Position numbers and translations under genes: made by a program. Positions 1 through 6,783 of a stretch of 18,576 nt of DNA are shown here, in pieces; within the stretch, counting starts at the first letter, position 1; each line of letters begins with the position of its first letter. The notes beneath the pieces were generated by a model. It was not told the origin of the DNA and ran no database searches. It worked only from the letters and a program-made list of their open reading frames with translations. The DNA is taken from positions 1 to 18,576 of the forward strand of contig CAZLLV010000065.1 of NCBI GenBank assembly GCA_964560325.1, in the 5' to 3' direction. This DNA is from CAZLLV01 sp964560325 (GTDB lineage Bacteria; Acidobacteriota; Thermoanaerobaculia; Multivoradales; DATKCC01).

Positions 1-1184
1 GCCACCCCATCCCCCCCGACACCCTCGCCACCCACCTCCACCACACCCTCGACGCCGCCCAGACCCTCGCCGACACCCCCACCCGCTTCGAAATCCTCAC
101 CGCCACCGCCCTCCTCTGGCTCGCCGAAGAGCGCGTCGACCTCGCCATCCTCGAAGCCGGCCTCGGAGGCCGCCTCGACGCCGTCAACGCCACCGACCCC
201 CGCCTCTCGATCGTCACCTCCGTCGGCCTCGACCACCGCGAGCACCTCGGAAACACCCTCGCCGAAATCGCGCGCGAAAAGGCCGGCATCTTCCGCGAAG
301 GCGCCCCCGCCGTCCTCGCCGCCACCGACCCCGAAGCGCGCGACGCCCTCCTCGCCGCCGCCGAAGAAACCGGCGCCCGGCCGGTCCTCGTGCCACGGCG
401 GATCGACGTCGAGGCGGTGCAACGATTCCGCGCCTTCTCCGACGACGGCGGCCCGCGCCAGCGGATCTGGATGCGCCATGTCTCCGCCGAGGAGGCCGAG
501 GCCGCGTCCGGCGGTGACGCGGCCGCCGCCCCCGACCGCTCCGACGTCGAGGTCTACGAGCTCGCGCTCGCCGGCCGCCACCAGGCCGACAACCTCGCCA
601 CCGCCCTGGTCGCCGCCGAAGAGCTGCGCGAGCTCGGCTGGGAGAAGCTCACCCGCAACGCCCTGCGCCGCGGCGCCAAGGCGTTCCGGCTCGCCGGCCG
701 CCTGGAAGAGGTCGCGATCCCCGACCGGGCGTCGCTTCCCGGCGGCGGCCGCCTGCTGCTCGACGCCGCCCACAACCCCGCCGGCGCCGCCGCCCTGGCA
801 CTCGCGCTCCGCGACCTCGGCGAGCCGGTCGACCTGGTCTTCGGGGTGCTCTCGGACAAGGACGCGGCCGGTATGCTGGAGGCGTTGGCGCCGCAGGCGA
901 CCCGCCTCACCCTCACCACGGCGCCGGGCGAGCGGGGCCGGAAGGCGGAGGCGCTGCGCGAGCTGGTGGAGGAGGACGCCCTGGCGGGCGGACCCAGGCA
1001 GCCCGGGCGACCGAAGAAGGGGGAGGCGCCGGGCGAGCGGATCGACCGGATCGACGACCCGGCCAAGGCCGTGGAGACCGCCCTCCGGCGAGCGGGCGGG
1101 CGCATCGTCGTGGTGACCGGGTCGCTGGCGCTGGTGGGGGAGGTTCGGGCGGCGCTGCGGAAGCGCTACGGCGTGCTCCACTGA
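1..1184 (+). CDS. folC: Folylpolyglutamate/dihydrofolate synthase, 5'-truncated by window edge
   Basis: FolC adds glutamate to folates (and in bifunctional forms makes dihydrofolate from dihydropteroate) with ATP, in the cytoplasm. The reading frame is open from base 3. Visible Mur-ligase-family motifs are EAGLGGRLDAVN (about bases 150-190), VGLDHREHLG followed by EIAREKAGIF (about 219-296), GRHQADNLATAL in the linker between domains, and LLLDAAHNPAGAAAL in the C-terminal ligase domain. About 393 residues are present. Families run to roughly 420-450, so some 90 N-terminal residues including the ATP P-loop lie outside the window. The stop is TGA at 1182-1184. An insertion rich in Ala, Glu and Asp (about 480-540) and a Gly/Pro/Lys-rich segment near 985-1040 are lineage extras. 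The first ~390 bases use a strikingly different codon dialect from the rest (see findings). Family assignment is secure; mono- versus bifunctional cannot be decided here. Confidence 0.95.
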   Translation, partial: HPIPPDTLATHLHHTLDAAQTLADTPTRFEILTATALLWLAEERVDLAILEAGLGGRLDAVNATDPRLSIVTSVGLDHREHLGNTLAEIAREKAGIFREGAPAVLAATDPEARDALLAAAEETGARPVLVPRRIDVEAVQRFRAFSDDGGPRQRIWMRHVSAEEAEAASGGDAAAAPDRSDVEVYELALAGRHQADNLATALVAAEELRELGWEKLTRNALRRGAKAFRLAGRLEEVAIPDRASLPGGGRLLLDAAHNPAGAAALALALRDLGEPVDLVFGVLSDKDAAGMLEALAPQATRLTLTTAPGERGRKAEALRELVEEDALAGGPRQPGRPKKGEAPGERIDRIDDPAKAVETALRRAGGRIVVVTGSLALVGEVRAALRKRYGVLH

Positions 1185-1203
1185 TCGCCCCACCTCTCCC
1201 CGT

Positions 1204-1233
1204 CCCTCTCCGCCCCGTCCGGGGCAGAGAGGG
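1204..1233. terminator. Hairpin between convergent folC and accD
   Basis: A 7-bp stem (CCCTCTC / GAGAGGG) continues, after one C-A mismatch, into a 5-bp stem (GCCCC / GGGGC) closed by a GTCC loop. It sits midway between two convergent stop codons, which is where a shared terminator is expected. No T-tract follows on either strand, so it may act only as a 3'-end structure or Rho-independent termination may be weak. Confidence 0.45.
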
Positions 1234-1269
1234 CGCCCCCACCCGAACCTCTGTCCCCCGCTGGGTGGC

Positions 1270-2118
1270 TTACGCCAAATGCCGCAGGCAGGTGGCGGTG
1301 GTCGTCTTCAGGTCGTGGCGGGGGACGACCAGGTCGAGGAACCCGTGCTCGAGCAGGAACTCGCTGCGCTGGAACCCCTCCGGCAGGCTCTGCCGGATCG
1401 TCTGCTCGATGACCCGCGGCCCGGCGAAGCCGATCAGCGCCTCCGGCTCCGCGATGTTGACGTCGCCCAGCATGGCGAACGACGCCGTCACGCCGCCGGT
1501 CGTCGGATCGGTCAGGATCGAGACGTAGGGCAGCCGGGCGTCGCGCAGGCGGGCGAGCGCGGCCGAGATCTTCGCCATCTGCATCAGCGAGAGGACCCCC
1601 TCCTGCATGCGCGCGCCGCCCGACGCGGAGACCACCACCAGCGGGCGCGAGAGCTCGAGCGCCAGCTCGGCCGCGCGGGTGATCTTCTCGCCCACCACCG
1701 AGCCCATCGAGCCGCCCATGAAGCGGTAGTCCATCACCGCCAGGATCAGCGGCACGCCGTCCATGTGCCCCTCGGCCACGATCACGGCGTCGTGCTCGCC
1801 GAGGGCGCTCTGATACGCCTTCAGGCGGTCCTTGTACCTCTTCGAGTCGCGGAACTGGAGGGGGTCCGCCGGCCGGACGTCGGTGAAGAGCCGGTTCGGC
1901 TCCTCCTCGTCGAGAAGGAGGCGGATGCGCTCCGGAGCTTCGATCCGGGCGTGGTAGCCGCAGCGCGGGCAGACGAAGAGGTTGCGCTCCAGCTCCTTGG
2001 TGTAGATGACCTCCTTGCACCCCTCGCACTTGGTCCACAGTCCCTTGGGCACGGGACTCTGCGGCCGCGCCGAGGCGTTCGGCTTGCGCTCGGACCGCTT
2101 CTTCTTGAACCAGGCCAT
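1270..2118 (-). CDS. accD: Acetyl-CoA carboxylase carboxyltransferase subunit beta
   Basis: AccD with AccA forms the carboxyltransferase that moves CO2 from carboxybiotin to acetyl-CoA, the first step of fatty-acid synthesis, in the cytoplasm. The 282-residue length is typical. The N-terminus MAWFKKK is the usual AccD start. A zinc ribbon is formed by Cys31, Cys34, Cys50 and Cys53 (CEGC, then CPRC). The crotonase-fold core shows GGSMGSVVGEK (about 136-146), SGGARMQEG (167-175) and DPTTGGVTASFAMLGD (205-220). The start has no Shine-Dalgarno sequence: the bases just upstream on the coding strand are pyrimidine-rich. With the small helical-protein gene ending 35 bases upstream, AccD is probably translated from a shared message. 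In many bacteria accD and folC are tandem; here they face each other. Very sure of identity. Confidence 0.98.
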   Translation of the reverse strand: MAWFKKKRSERKPNASARPQSPVPKGLWTKCEGCKEVIYTKELERNLFVCPRCGYHARIEAPERIRLLLDEEEPNRLFTDVRPADPLQFRDSKRYKDRLKAYQSALGEHDAVIVAEGHMDGVPLILAVMDYRFMGGSMGSVVGEKITRAAELALELSRPLVVVSASGGARMQEGVLSLMQMAKISAALARLRDARLPYVSILTDPTTGGVTASFAMLGDVNIAEPEALIGFAGPRVIEQTIRQSLPEGFQRSEFLLEHGFLDLVVPRHDLKTTTATCLRHLA

Positions 2119-2153
2119 GGAGGGGAGAGGTCCCGGAGGAGCCCGGGCGGGTC

Positions 2154-2387
2154 CTACATCGCTTCCTGCTCTTCGTCCTCGCCTTCGAGGTCGTTCGGGA
2201 TGCCGAGCCGCTGACAGGCCGCGTCGTACATCTGGCGCGAGGCCTTCTTGGCGGACTGGAGCTCGGCCAGCTTGTCCTTCACCTTCGCCAGCTCCGCCTC
2301 GATCGCTTCGTCGAGCTCCTCGATCTCGCGGCGCGTGACGTTCAGGGTGTTTTCGTAAAAGGACCTCTGATCTTCGGTCAGGCTCAT
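2154..2387 (-). CDS. Small helical (coiled-coil) acidic protein upstream of accD
   Basis: A 77-residue protein of unrecognised family. Residues about 3-60 are almost entirely helix-favouring with heptad-like spacing of Leu, Ile and Ala (for example REIEELDEAIEAELAKVKDK). Then comes a short GIPNDLEG turn and an acidic tail EDEEQEAM. It has no signal peptide and no membrane helix, so it is probably cytoplasmic. The start ATG at 2385-2387 is preceded on the coding strand by GGAGAG four bases upstream, a good ribosome site. It lies 35 bases upstream of accD on the same strand and shares a predicted promoter at 2504-2532, so it is probably the first gene of an accD transcript. Codon use matches the neighbours, which supports it being real. 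Function unknown; a partner or regulator role for AccD is only a guess from position. Confidence 0.75.
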   Translation of the reverse strand: MSLTEDQRSFYENTLNVTRREIEELDEAIEAELAKVKDKLAELQSAKKASRQMYDAACQRLGIPNDLEGEDEEQEAM

Positions 2388-2445
2388 CAGTCTCTCCGCG
2401 TCACTCCTTCGGAGCGAGCTTCCTCTGGTTACTGGGACGGGACGG

Positions 2446-2460
2446 CGCCCGAATCGGGCG
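2446..2460. promoter_or_regulatory. Perfect 15-base palindrome in the accD-unit leader
   Basis: CGCCCGAATCGGGCG reads as two 7-base arms around one central base. It lies between the predicted promoter (2504-2532) and the small ORF start (2387), about 37-51 bases into the predicted leader. It could be a dimeric repressor site or, as RNA, a 5-bp hairpin with a 5-base loop. No family of regulator is recognised. Confidence 0.35.
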
Positions 2461-2503
2461 GGATCGCCGCTCGCGCCGCGCCTCCGTAGCGTTCGGGCGA
2501 CCG

Positions 2504-2532
2504 AGGATACTCCGCTTCACTCCGCCAGACAA
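2504..2532 (-). promoter_or_regulatory. Predicted sigma-70-type promoter for the small-ORF/accD unit
   Basis: Read on the minus strand, TTGTCT (2532-2527) and TATCCT (2509-2504) are separated by exactly 17 bases; each hexamer matches 4 of 6 consensus positions. It falls just downstream of the kinase stop codon, so the small ORF and accD can be transcribed independently of the kinase. The predicted start would be near 2497, giving a leader of about 110 bases. Confidence 0.45.
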
Positions 2533-2565
2533 GCACGGCCGGTCACCGCCGGAGACCGCGCGGGA

Positions 2566-5211
2566 TCAGGGGCGTGGCGGCGGAGCGGGTACAGGCTCCT
2601 CCTGCTCGGCCGCTTCGGCCTCTTCGCGCTGGGTCTGCTCGAGGGCCCGGAGCTGGCGCTGGATTCGCTGCTCCTCCTCCTCGAACTGCCGCCGCAGGAT
2701 CTCCTCGCGCCGGGCGAGCTCTTCCTCGACCTTCTGGTCGATGATCTGCGTGATGTCGTCGTCGCCCAGCGCCTCGTCGCCCGCGGCGTCCTGCGCCCCG
2801 GCGCCCGGCTCCGTCTCCGCGGCCTCCGCCTCCGCCGCGTCCGCGCCGGCCGGAAGCCCATCGGCGGGCTCCGGCTCCTCGCCGGTCCCGGACCCGGCCC
2901 CAGGCACGGCCGGCCCGGCCGCCCGCTCGCTCTCGACCGGCACCACCGCCGGATCCTCCACGCCCGAGCGCCGCTGGACCAGGTACCAGGCGAGGAGCCC
3001 GCCGAGGACGAGGATCGTGACGATGGCGGCGACCAGCAGGCCCTTGCCCCGGCGCCCCCCCTCTTCCGGGTCGACCGCCGGCCCGACCGGCGCCAACGCC
3101 TCGACCGGCGGCTGCTTCCCGGACGCTTGGGAGGGGCGGTCCGCGGCGTCCTCGGCCGGCGGCTCGTCGAGCCACGGACCGATCGAGTCCTCCGGCGGAG
3201 CGGCGGGCGGCGGCTCGGGAGCGGCGCTCGGGGACGGGACGGCCGCCGGGGGCTCGGGGACGGCCGGCGCGAGCGGCTCGGGCGCCGGCTCTTCGGCCTC
3301 CTCGACCGCGCGGTCGAAGAGGCGCGCCATGAAGACGGAGAGCTCGCGCTGGCCGGGCACCGGCCGCATCGACGCCAGGATCTCTTCCAGCCGGCGCACC
3401 ATCTCGCCGGCGCTCTGGAAGCGCTCGCCCGGCTCGCGCGCGAGCGCCTTCCTGACCACCGCGTCGACCTCCGGCCGGACCGACGGCGCGAGCTCGCTCG
3501 GCGCCACCACCCGGCACTCGCGCACCGCCTCGAGCACCTCCATCTCGCTGTCGCCCACGAAGAGCCGGCGGCCGGTGAGCATCTCGAAGAGCAGCGCGCC
3601 GACGGCGAAGATGTCCGAGCGCCCGTCGACCGGCTTGCCGTACGCCTGCTCGGGGGACATGTACTGGAGCTTGCCCTTGAGCGCCCCCATCTGCGTGTGG
3701 CTCGACTTCGAGACCGCCTTGACGATGCCGAAGTCGCACAGCTTGATCGTGCCTTCGTAGCCGATCAGCACGTTCTGGGGCGACACGTCCCGGTGCACCA
3801 GTCCGAGCTCGCGGTCGTCGAAGTCGCGCTGGCGGTGGGCGTAGTCGAGGGCGCTCGCGAGTCGGGCGGCCACGTACAGCGCCACGCCCTCGGGCACCGC
3901 GGCGGCGCGCTCGCGCGCGCGGTTCAAGATGCCGCGGAGGTTCTCGCCCTCCACGTACTCCATCGCGATGTAGTAGTCGTCCCCGAGCTTGCCCAGGTCG
4001 TAGATGTGGATGATGTTGGCGTGGTTGAGCTGGGCGGCGAGCTTCGCTTCGTCGATGAACATCTCGACGAAGTCGGTGCTGTCGGTCAGGTGAGGCAGGA
4101 TGCGCTTGATGGCGACCGTCTTCTGGAAGCCTTCGACGCCGGTCATCCGCGCCTTCCAGACCTCCGCCATGCCGCCGACGCCGATCCGGTCGAGCAGGCG
4201 GTACTGGCCGAAGTCGCCCCCGGCGGTCGCGCTCGACGGGGCCTCCGCCTCCGCCCCCTCCTCTTCCACCGCGTCCGGGACCTCGCGCATCTCCTCCGCG
4301 AAGAGCGAGACGAAGGGCACCTCCTCCGGCTTCGGCGGAATCGAGAGCGCCGCCGGCGGTAGCCGTGGCGAGTCGGGAGCGGGCGGCGGCCCGGAGGCGG
4401 CGGGCGCCGGAGGCGCTGGGGGCGCGGCCGGGCGCGGCGCTTTCTTCGGACGGTCGAGCAGGGCTTCGAGATCGGAGAGGTCGAAGGGGTCGTCGGCCGG
4501 CGCCGGACGGCGGCGCGGGGCCGGGCGCTGCTCGAGCCCGGAGAGCGTGTCGCTGATCATTTTGTCGACGTCGTCGCTCGACCGGCGGGGCGTCCGGGCC
4601 GGCGGCGGCGGTGCCGCGGGCGGTGCCGCGGGCGCCGCGGGCCTCTTCGCCATCGGGCCGAGCACGCCCGACAGGGTCTGCTCGAGCTTGCGCTCCATGT
4701 CGTCGTCGATCGTCCGCGCGCGCGGCACCGAGGGTGGCCTGGCCGCCGGCCGCGGTGGCGCCTCCTCCCGCTCCACCTCGGCCACCAGGTCGCCGAAGAT
4801 GTCGTGCGAGGTGAGCTTCGGCTCGTCGGTCTGCGGCCGCGACGGCCGGTCGCCGGTCTCGAGGATCCGCCCGATCGCCGCGCGCAGGTCGGCATCGGAG
4901 AAGGAGCGGGGCAGGGTCAGATCCTGGCCGCGGTCGTCCGGCGCGCCGGACGCGCCGTCGCCGCCCCCGCCGTCGGGCGCCAGCGCGATCGTGCCGGGGC
5001 CGCCCTGGCGCCGGGCGAACGAGGAGAGCACGTGCTCGGCGTTCGGGAGGTCGGCGGAGACCAGGAACAGCTCGGGCGCCTCCGAGGCGACCGAGTGCAT
5101 CGCCTGGGTCACGTCCTTGACGTGGGCGACGGTCCAGCCCTCGTCACCGAGGGCCGAGCGGACCCGGCCCGGCACACGTTCGTCCCTGTCGACGACCAGG
5201 ATCAGCGGCAT
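2566..5211 (-). CDS. Membrane-anchored Ser/Thr protein kinase with N-terminal pseudo-receiver
   Basis: 881 residues, several modules. Residues 1-118 have a CheY-like receiver pattern (ILVVDRDE; a C-terminal PRSFSDADLRAAI), but Ser52 occupies the phospho-acceptor Asp position (LFLVSADLP) and the usual KPF Lys is changed, so it is probably a pseudo-receiver. Residues 120-333 are Pro/Ala-rich and probably disordered, with short helical motifs. The Hanks-type kinase domain spans about 336-612: glycine loop GVGGMAEVW, Lys369 (VAIKR), Glu388 of helix C, HRDVSPQN with Asp475, DFG Asp493, and a Ser/Pro/Glu activation-segment end at 519-521. All key residues are present, so it should be active. A second Pro-rich linker leads to a transmembrane helix (about 724-745), then a C-terminal, presumably periplasmic, coiled coil (about 818-870). 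A GGAG ribosome site lies 8 bases upstream. Substrates are unknown. Monocistronic and divergent from yebC. Confidence 0.95.
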   Translation of the reverse strand: MPLILVVDRDERVPGRVRSALGDEGWTVAHVKDVTQAMHSVASEAPELFLVSADLPNAEHVLSSFARRQGGPGTIALAPDGGGGDGASGAPDDRGQDLTLPRSFSDADLRAAIGRILETGDRPSRPQTDEPKLTSHDIFGDLVAEVEREEAPPRPAARPPSVPRARTIDDDMERKLEQTLSGVLGPMAKRPAAPAAPPAAPPPPARTPRRSSDDVDKMISDTLSGLEQRPAPRRRPAPADDPFDLSDLEALLDRPKKAPRPAAPPAPPAPAASGPPPAPDSPRLPPAALSIPPKPEEVPFVSLFAEEMREVPDAVEEEGAEAEAPSSATAGGDFGQYRLLDRIGVGGMAEVWKARMTGVEGFQKTVAIKRILPHLTDSTDFVEMFIDEAKLAAQLNHANIIHIYDLGKLGDDYYIAMEYVEGENLRGILNRARERAAAVPEGVALYVAARLASALDYAHRQRDFDDRELGLVHRDVSPQNVLIGYEGTIKLCDFGIVKAVSKSSHTQMGALKGKLQYMSPEQAYGKPVDGRSDIFAVGALLFEMLTGRRLFVGDSEMEVLEAVRECRVVAPSELAPSVRPEVDAVVRKALAREPGERFQSAGEMVRRLEEILASMRPVPGQRELSVFMARLFDRAVEEAEEPAPEPLAPAVPEPPAAVPSPSAAPEPPPAAPPEDSIGPWLDEPPAEDAADRPSQASGKQPPVEALAPVGPAVDPEEGGRRGKGLLVAAIVTILVLGGLLAWYLVQRRSGVEDPAVVPVESERAAGPAVPGAGSGTGEEPEPADGLPAGADAAEAEAAETEPGAGAQDAAGDEALGDDDITQIIDQKVEEELARREEILRRQFEEEEQRIQRQLRALEQTQREEAEAAEQEEPVPAPPPRP

Positions 5212-5517
5212 CGCGAAGTCTCCGCCCTAGGAGCCTGCGTCGCGTTCTGCCGCGCAGACTCCTCGATGGGGGGCATTCACCGTTTCTAGCACCCCCACGC
5301 GCGCGAGTCAATCGGCGCGGCGGGCGGAAAAACACTGACGGAACTGGAGTTATCCAGCCGCGCCCCGGGGCGCCGAGCGCGGACTGGACAGGGCCCGAGC
5401 CTAGATCTTGTAGACTGGAGAGCCGTGCGGTCGCGGCGGAGGCTCGCCGGCGGCGCACGTCCACTCGAGGCGGCGGCAGACGCGCGCCCGGCATCCGAAC
5501 GCGGGAGACAGAGGTTC
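5212..5517. other. Divergent intergenic region between kinase and yebC
   Basis: This 306-base gap has no convincing gene. It carries the kinase promoter (5283-5311, minus). For yebC the best plus-strand candidate is TGGACA (5385-5390) and TAGACT (5411-5416), but the 20-base spacer is too long for a standard sigma-70 site, so it is weak. A purine-rich stretch GGGAGACAGAGG at 5503-5514 supplies the yebC ribosome site. Confidence 0.4.
5283..5311 (-). promoter_or_regulatory. Predicted sigma-70-type promoter of the kinase gene
   Basis: On the minus strand TTGACT (5311-5306, 5 of 6) and TAGAAA (5288-5283, 4 of 6) are 17 bases apart. The -10 is preceded by TGC, an extended -10 element (TGCTAGAAA). 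The predicted transcription start is near 5276, leaving a leader of about 65 bases before the ATG at 5211. This is the best formed sigma-70-type promoter in the window. Confidence 0.6.
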
Positions 5518-6264
5518 ATGGCAGGTCACAGCAAGTGGGCAGGCATCAAGCACAAGAAGGCGGCCATCGACGCCAAGCGCGCCAGGCGCTGGACGAAGCT
5601 GGTGCGCGAGGTCATCGTCTCGGCCCGGCTGGGCGGCGGCGATCCCGAGTTCAACCCGCGCCTGCGCAGCGCGGTCTCCGACGCCAAGGCCGACAACGTC
5701 CCGAACGACACGATCGACCGCGCGATCAAGAAGGGCACCGGCGAGCTCGAGGGCGAGACCTACGAGGAGATCACCTACGAGGGCTACGGTCCCGGCGGCG
5801 TGGCGGTGATGGTCGAGGCGATGACCGACAACCGCAACCGGACCGTCGCCGAGCTGCGACACCTGTTCTCGCGCCACGGCGGGAACCTCGGAGAGAACGG
5901 CTGCGTGGCCTGGATGTTCGACCGGCGCGGGTACTTCGCCGTCGAGTCCGGCGCCCTGGGTGAGGAGGAGCTGATGGAGCTCGCCCTCGATCTGGGGGTC
6001 GACGACATCGCGTCGAGCGACGAGGTGCACGAGCTCTACACCGGCCCCGAGGACTACGCCCAGGTGCGCCAGGCGCTCGAGGAGCGGGGGGTGCCCCTCG
6101 CCGCCAAGGAGCTCGCCATGGTGCCGCAGACCTCGGTCGAGCTGGGCGACAACGCGTCGTCGGTGCTGCGCCTGGTGGAAGCGCTCGAGGATCACGACGA
6201 CGTCCAGCACGTGTGGGCCAACTTCGAGGTCGACGAGGCCGCCCTCGCGGCCGAAGGCGCCTGA
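5518..6264 (+). CDS. yebC: YebC/TACO1-family translation/transcription factor
   Basis: 248 residues, the usual length. The N-terminus MAGHSKWAGIKHKK is the family hallmark, followed by AIDAKRARRWTKLVREV, the NVPNDTIDRAIKKGTGE segment, YEGYGPGGVAVMVE, and DNRNRTVAELRHLFSRHGG with NLGENGCVAWMF. YebC-family proteins are cytoplasmic. They were long annotated as transcription regulators and are now linked to relieving ribosome stalling at polyproline stretches, which is notable given the proline-run protein at 12946-14268. The start was chosen at ATG 5518 because the conserved MAGHSKW begins there and purine-rich GAGACAGAGG lies just upstream; in-frame sequence before it is not conserved. ruvC begins 12 bases after the stop, so the two are co-transcribed, a common pairing. 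Identity is certain; the biochemical role is from family knowledge. Confidence 0.98.
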   Translation: MAGHSKWAGIKHKKAAIDAKRARRWTKLVREVIVSARLGGGDPEFNPRLRSAVSDAKADNVPNDTIDRAIKKGTGELEGETYEEITYEGYGPGGVAVMVEAMTDNRNRTVAELRHLFSRHGGNLGENGCVAWMFDRRGYFAVESGALGEEELMELALDLGVDDIASSDEVHELYTGPEDYAQVRQALEERGVPLAAKELAMVPQTSVELGDNASSVLRLVEALEDHDDVQHVWANFEVDEAALAAEGA

Positions 6265-6276
6265 CCCCTGCGCGCG

Positions 6277-6774
6277 ATGCTCATCCTCGGCCTCGACCCC
6301 GGCAGCCTGCACACGGGCTACGGCCTGATCGAGAAGCAGGGCACCCACCTGCGGGCGGTCGACTGGGGCCGGATCTCGATCCCCCGGCGGCTCGACCTGC
6401 CGCGGCGCCTGGCCGACCTGACGACCTCGCTCGAAGAGCTCCTGGGGCGGGTCGCGCCCGACCTGGCGGTCCTCGAGTCGCCCTTCCACGGAATGAACAG
6501 CCGGTCCCTGATCGTTCTGGCCCAAGCGCGCGGCTCCCTGATCGCCTGTCTCGCCCGGCGCGGGCTCGACGTGGTCGAGTACAGTCCGGCCGAGGTCAAG
6601 TCGGCGGTGACCGGAAACGGGCGCGCCGACAAGCAGCAAGTGGCCCGGATGGTCCAGTTGCTGCTGAAGCTGGACGGGGCGCCCCTGGCCGACGATACGA
6701 GCGACGCGCTCGCCGTCGCCATCTGCTGCGCGCAGCGCCACCGGATGGACAACCTGGCAAAATCGCTATGCTAA
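6277..6774 (+). CDS. ruvC: Holliday junction resolvase RuvC
   Basis: 165 residues, normal for RuvC, the dimeric endonuclease that cuts Holliday junctions delivered by RuvAB during recombinational repair. The four acidic metal-binding residues are visible: Asp7 in GLDPGS, Glu67 in LAVLESPF, and Asp140 and Asp143 in DDTSDALAVAI. Other family features are GYGLIE near the N-terminus, ARG at 84-86 (LAQARG) and the basic VKSAVTGNGRADKQQV segment (107-122). It follows yebC by 12 bases without an obvious Shine-Dalgarno, so it probably depends on coupling. ruvA and ruvB do not follow, unlike in many genomes. An extended -10 for the next unit overlaps its last codons (6767-6777). Confidence 0.97.
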   Translation: MLILGLDPGSLHTGYGLIEKQGTHLRAVDWGRISIPRRLDLPRRLADLTTSLEELLGRVAPDLAVLESPFHGMNSRSLIVLAQARGSLIACLARRGLDVVEYSPAEVKSAVTGNGRADKQQVARMVQLLLKLDGAPLADDTSDALAVAICCAQRHRMDNLAKSLC

Positions 6775-6777
6775 GAT
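6746..6777 (+). promoter_or_regulatory. Predicted extended -10 promoter for the exbB operon
   Basis: TATGCTAAGAT at 6767-6777 contains TG-n-TAAGAT, an extended -10 with 5 of 6 hexamer matches. A TGGACA at 6746-6751 is 20 bases upstream, too far for an ideal -35, but extended -10 promoters need little -35. It lies over the 3' end of ruvC. Transcription would begin near 6784 and give a leader of about 180 bases before exbB. Confidence 0.45.
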
Positions 6778-6783
6778 CCGCCC

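Noticed and set aside
2525..2565. CCGG-rich inverted repeat after the kinase stop as a terminator
   Set aside because: Only 4-bp arms and no T-tract on the minus strand; not distinguishable from background in this GC-rich sequence.
3127..4362. 411-codon plus-strand frame opposite the kinase
   Set aside because: Arg/His/Leu-rich shadow with no motif; the kinase motifs on the other strand are unambiguous.
6755..6772. TGGCA...ATGCT over the ruvC end as a sigma-54 site
   Set aside because: The GG and GC elements are 12 bases apart instead of 10, and the -12 half lacks TTGC; an extended -10 explains it better.
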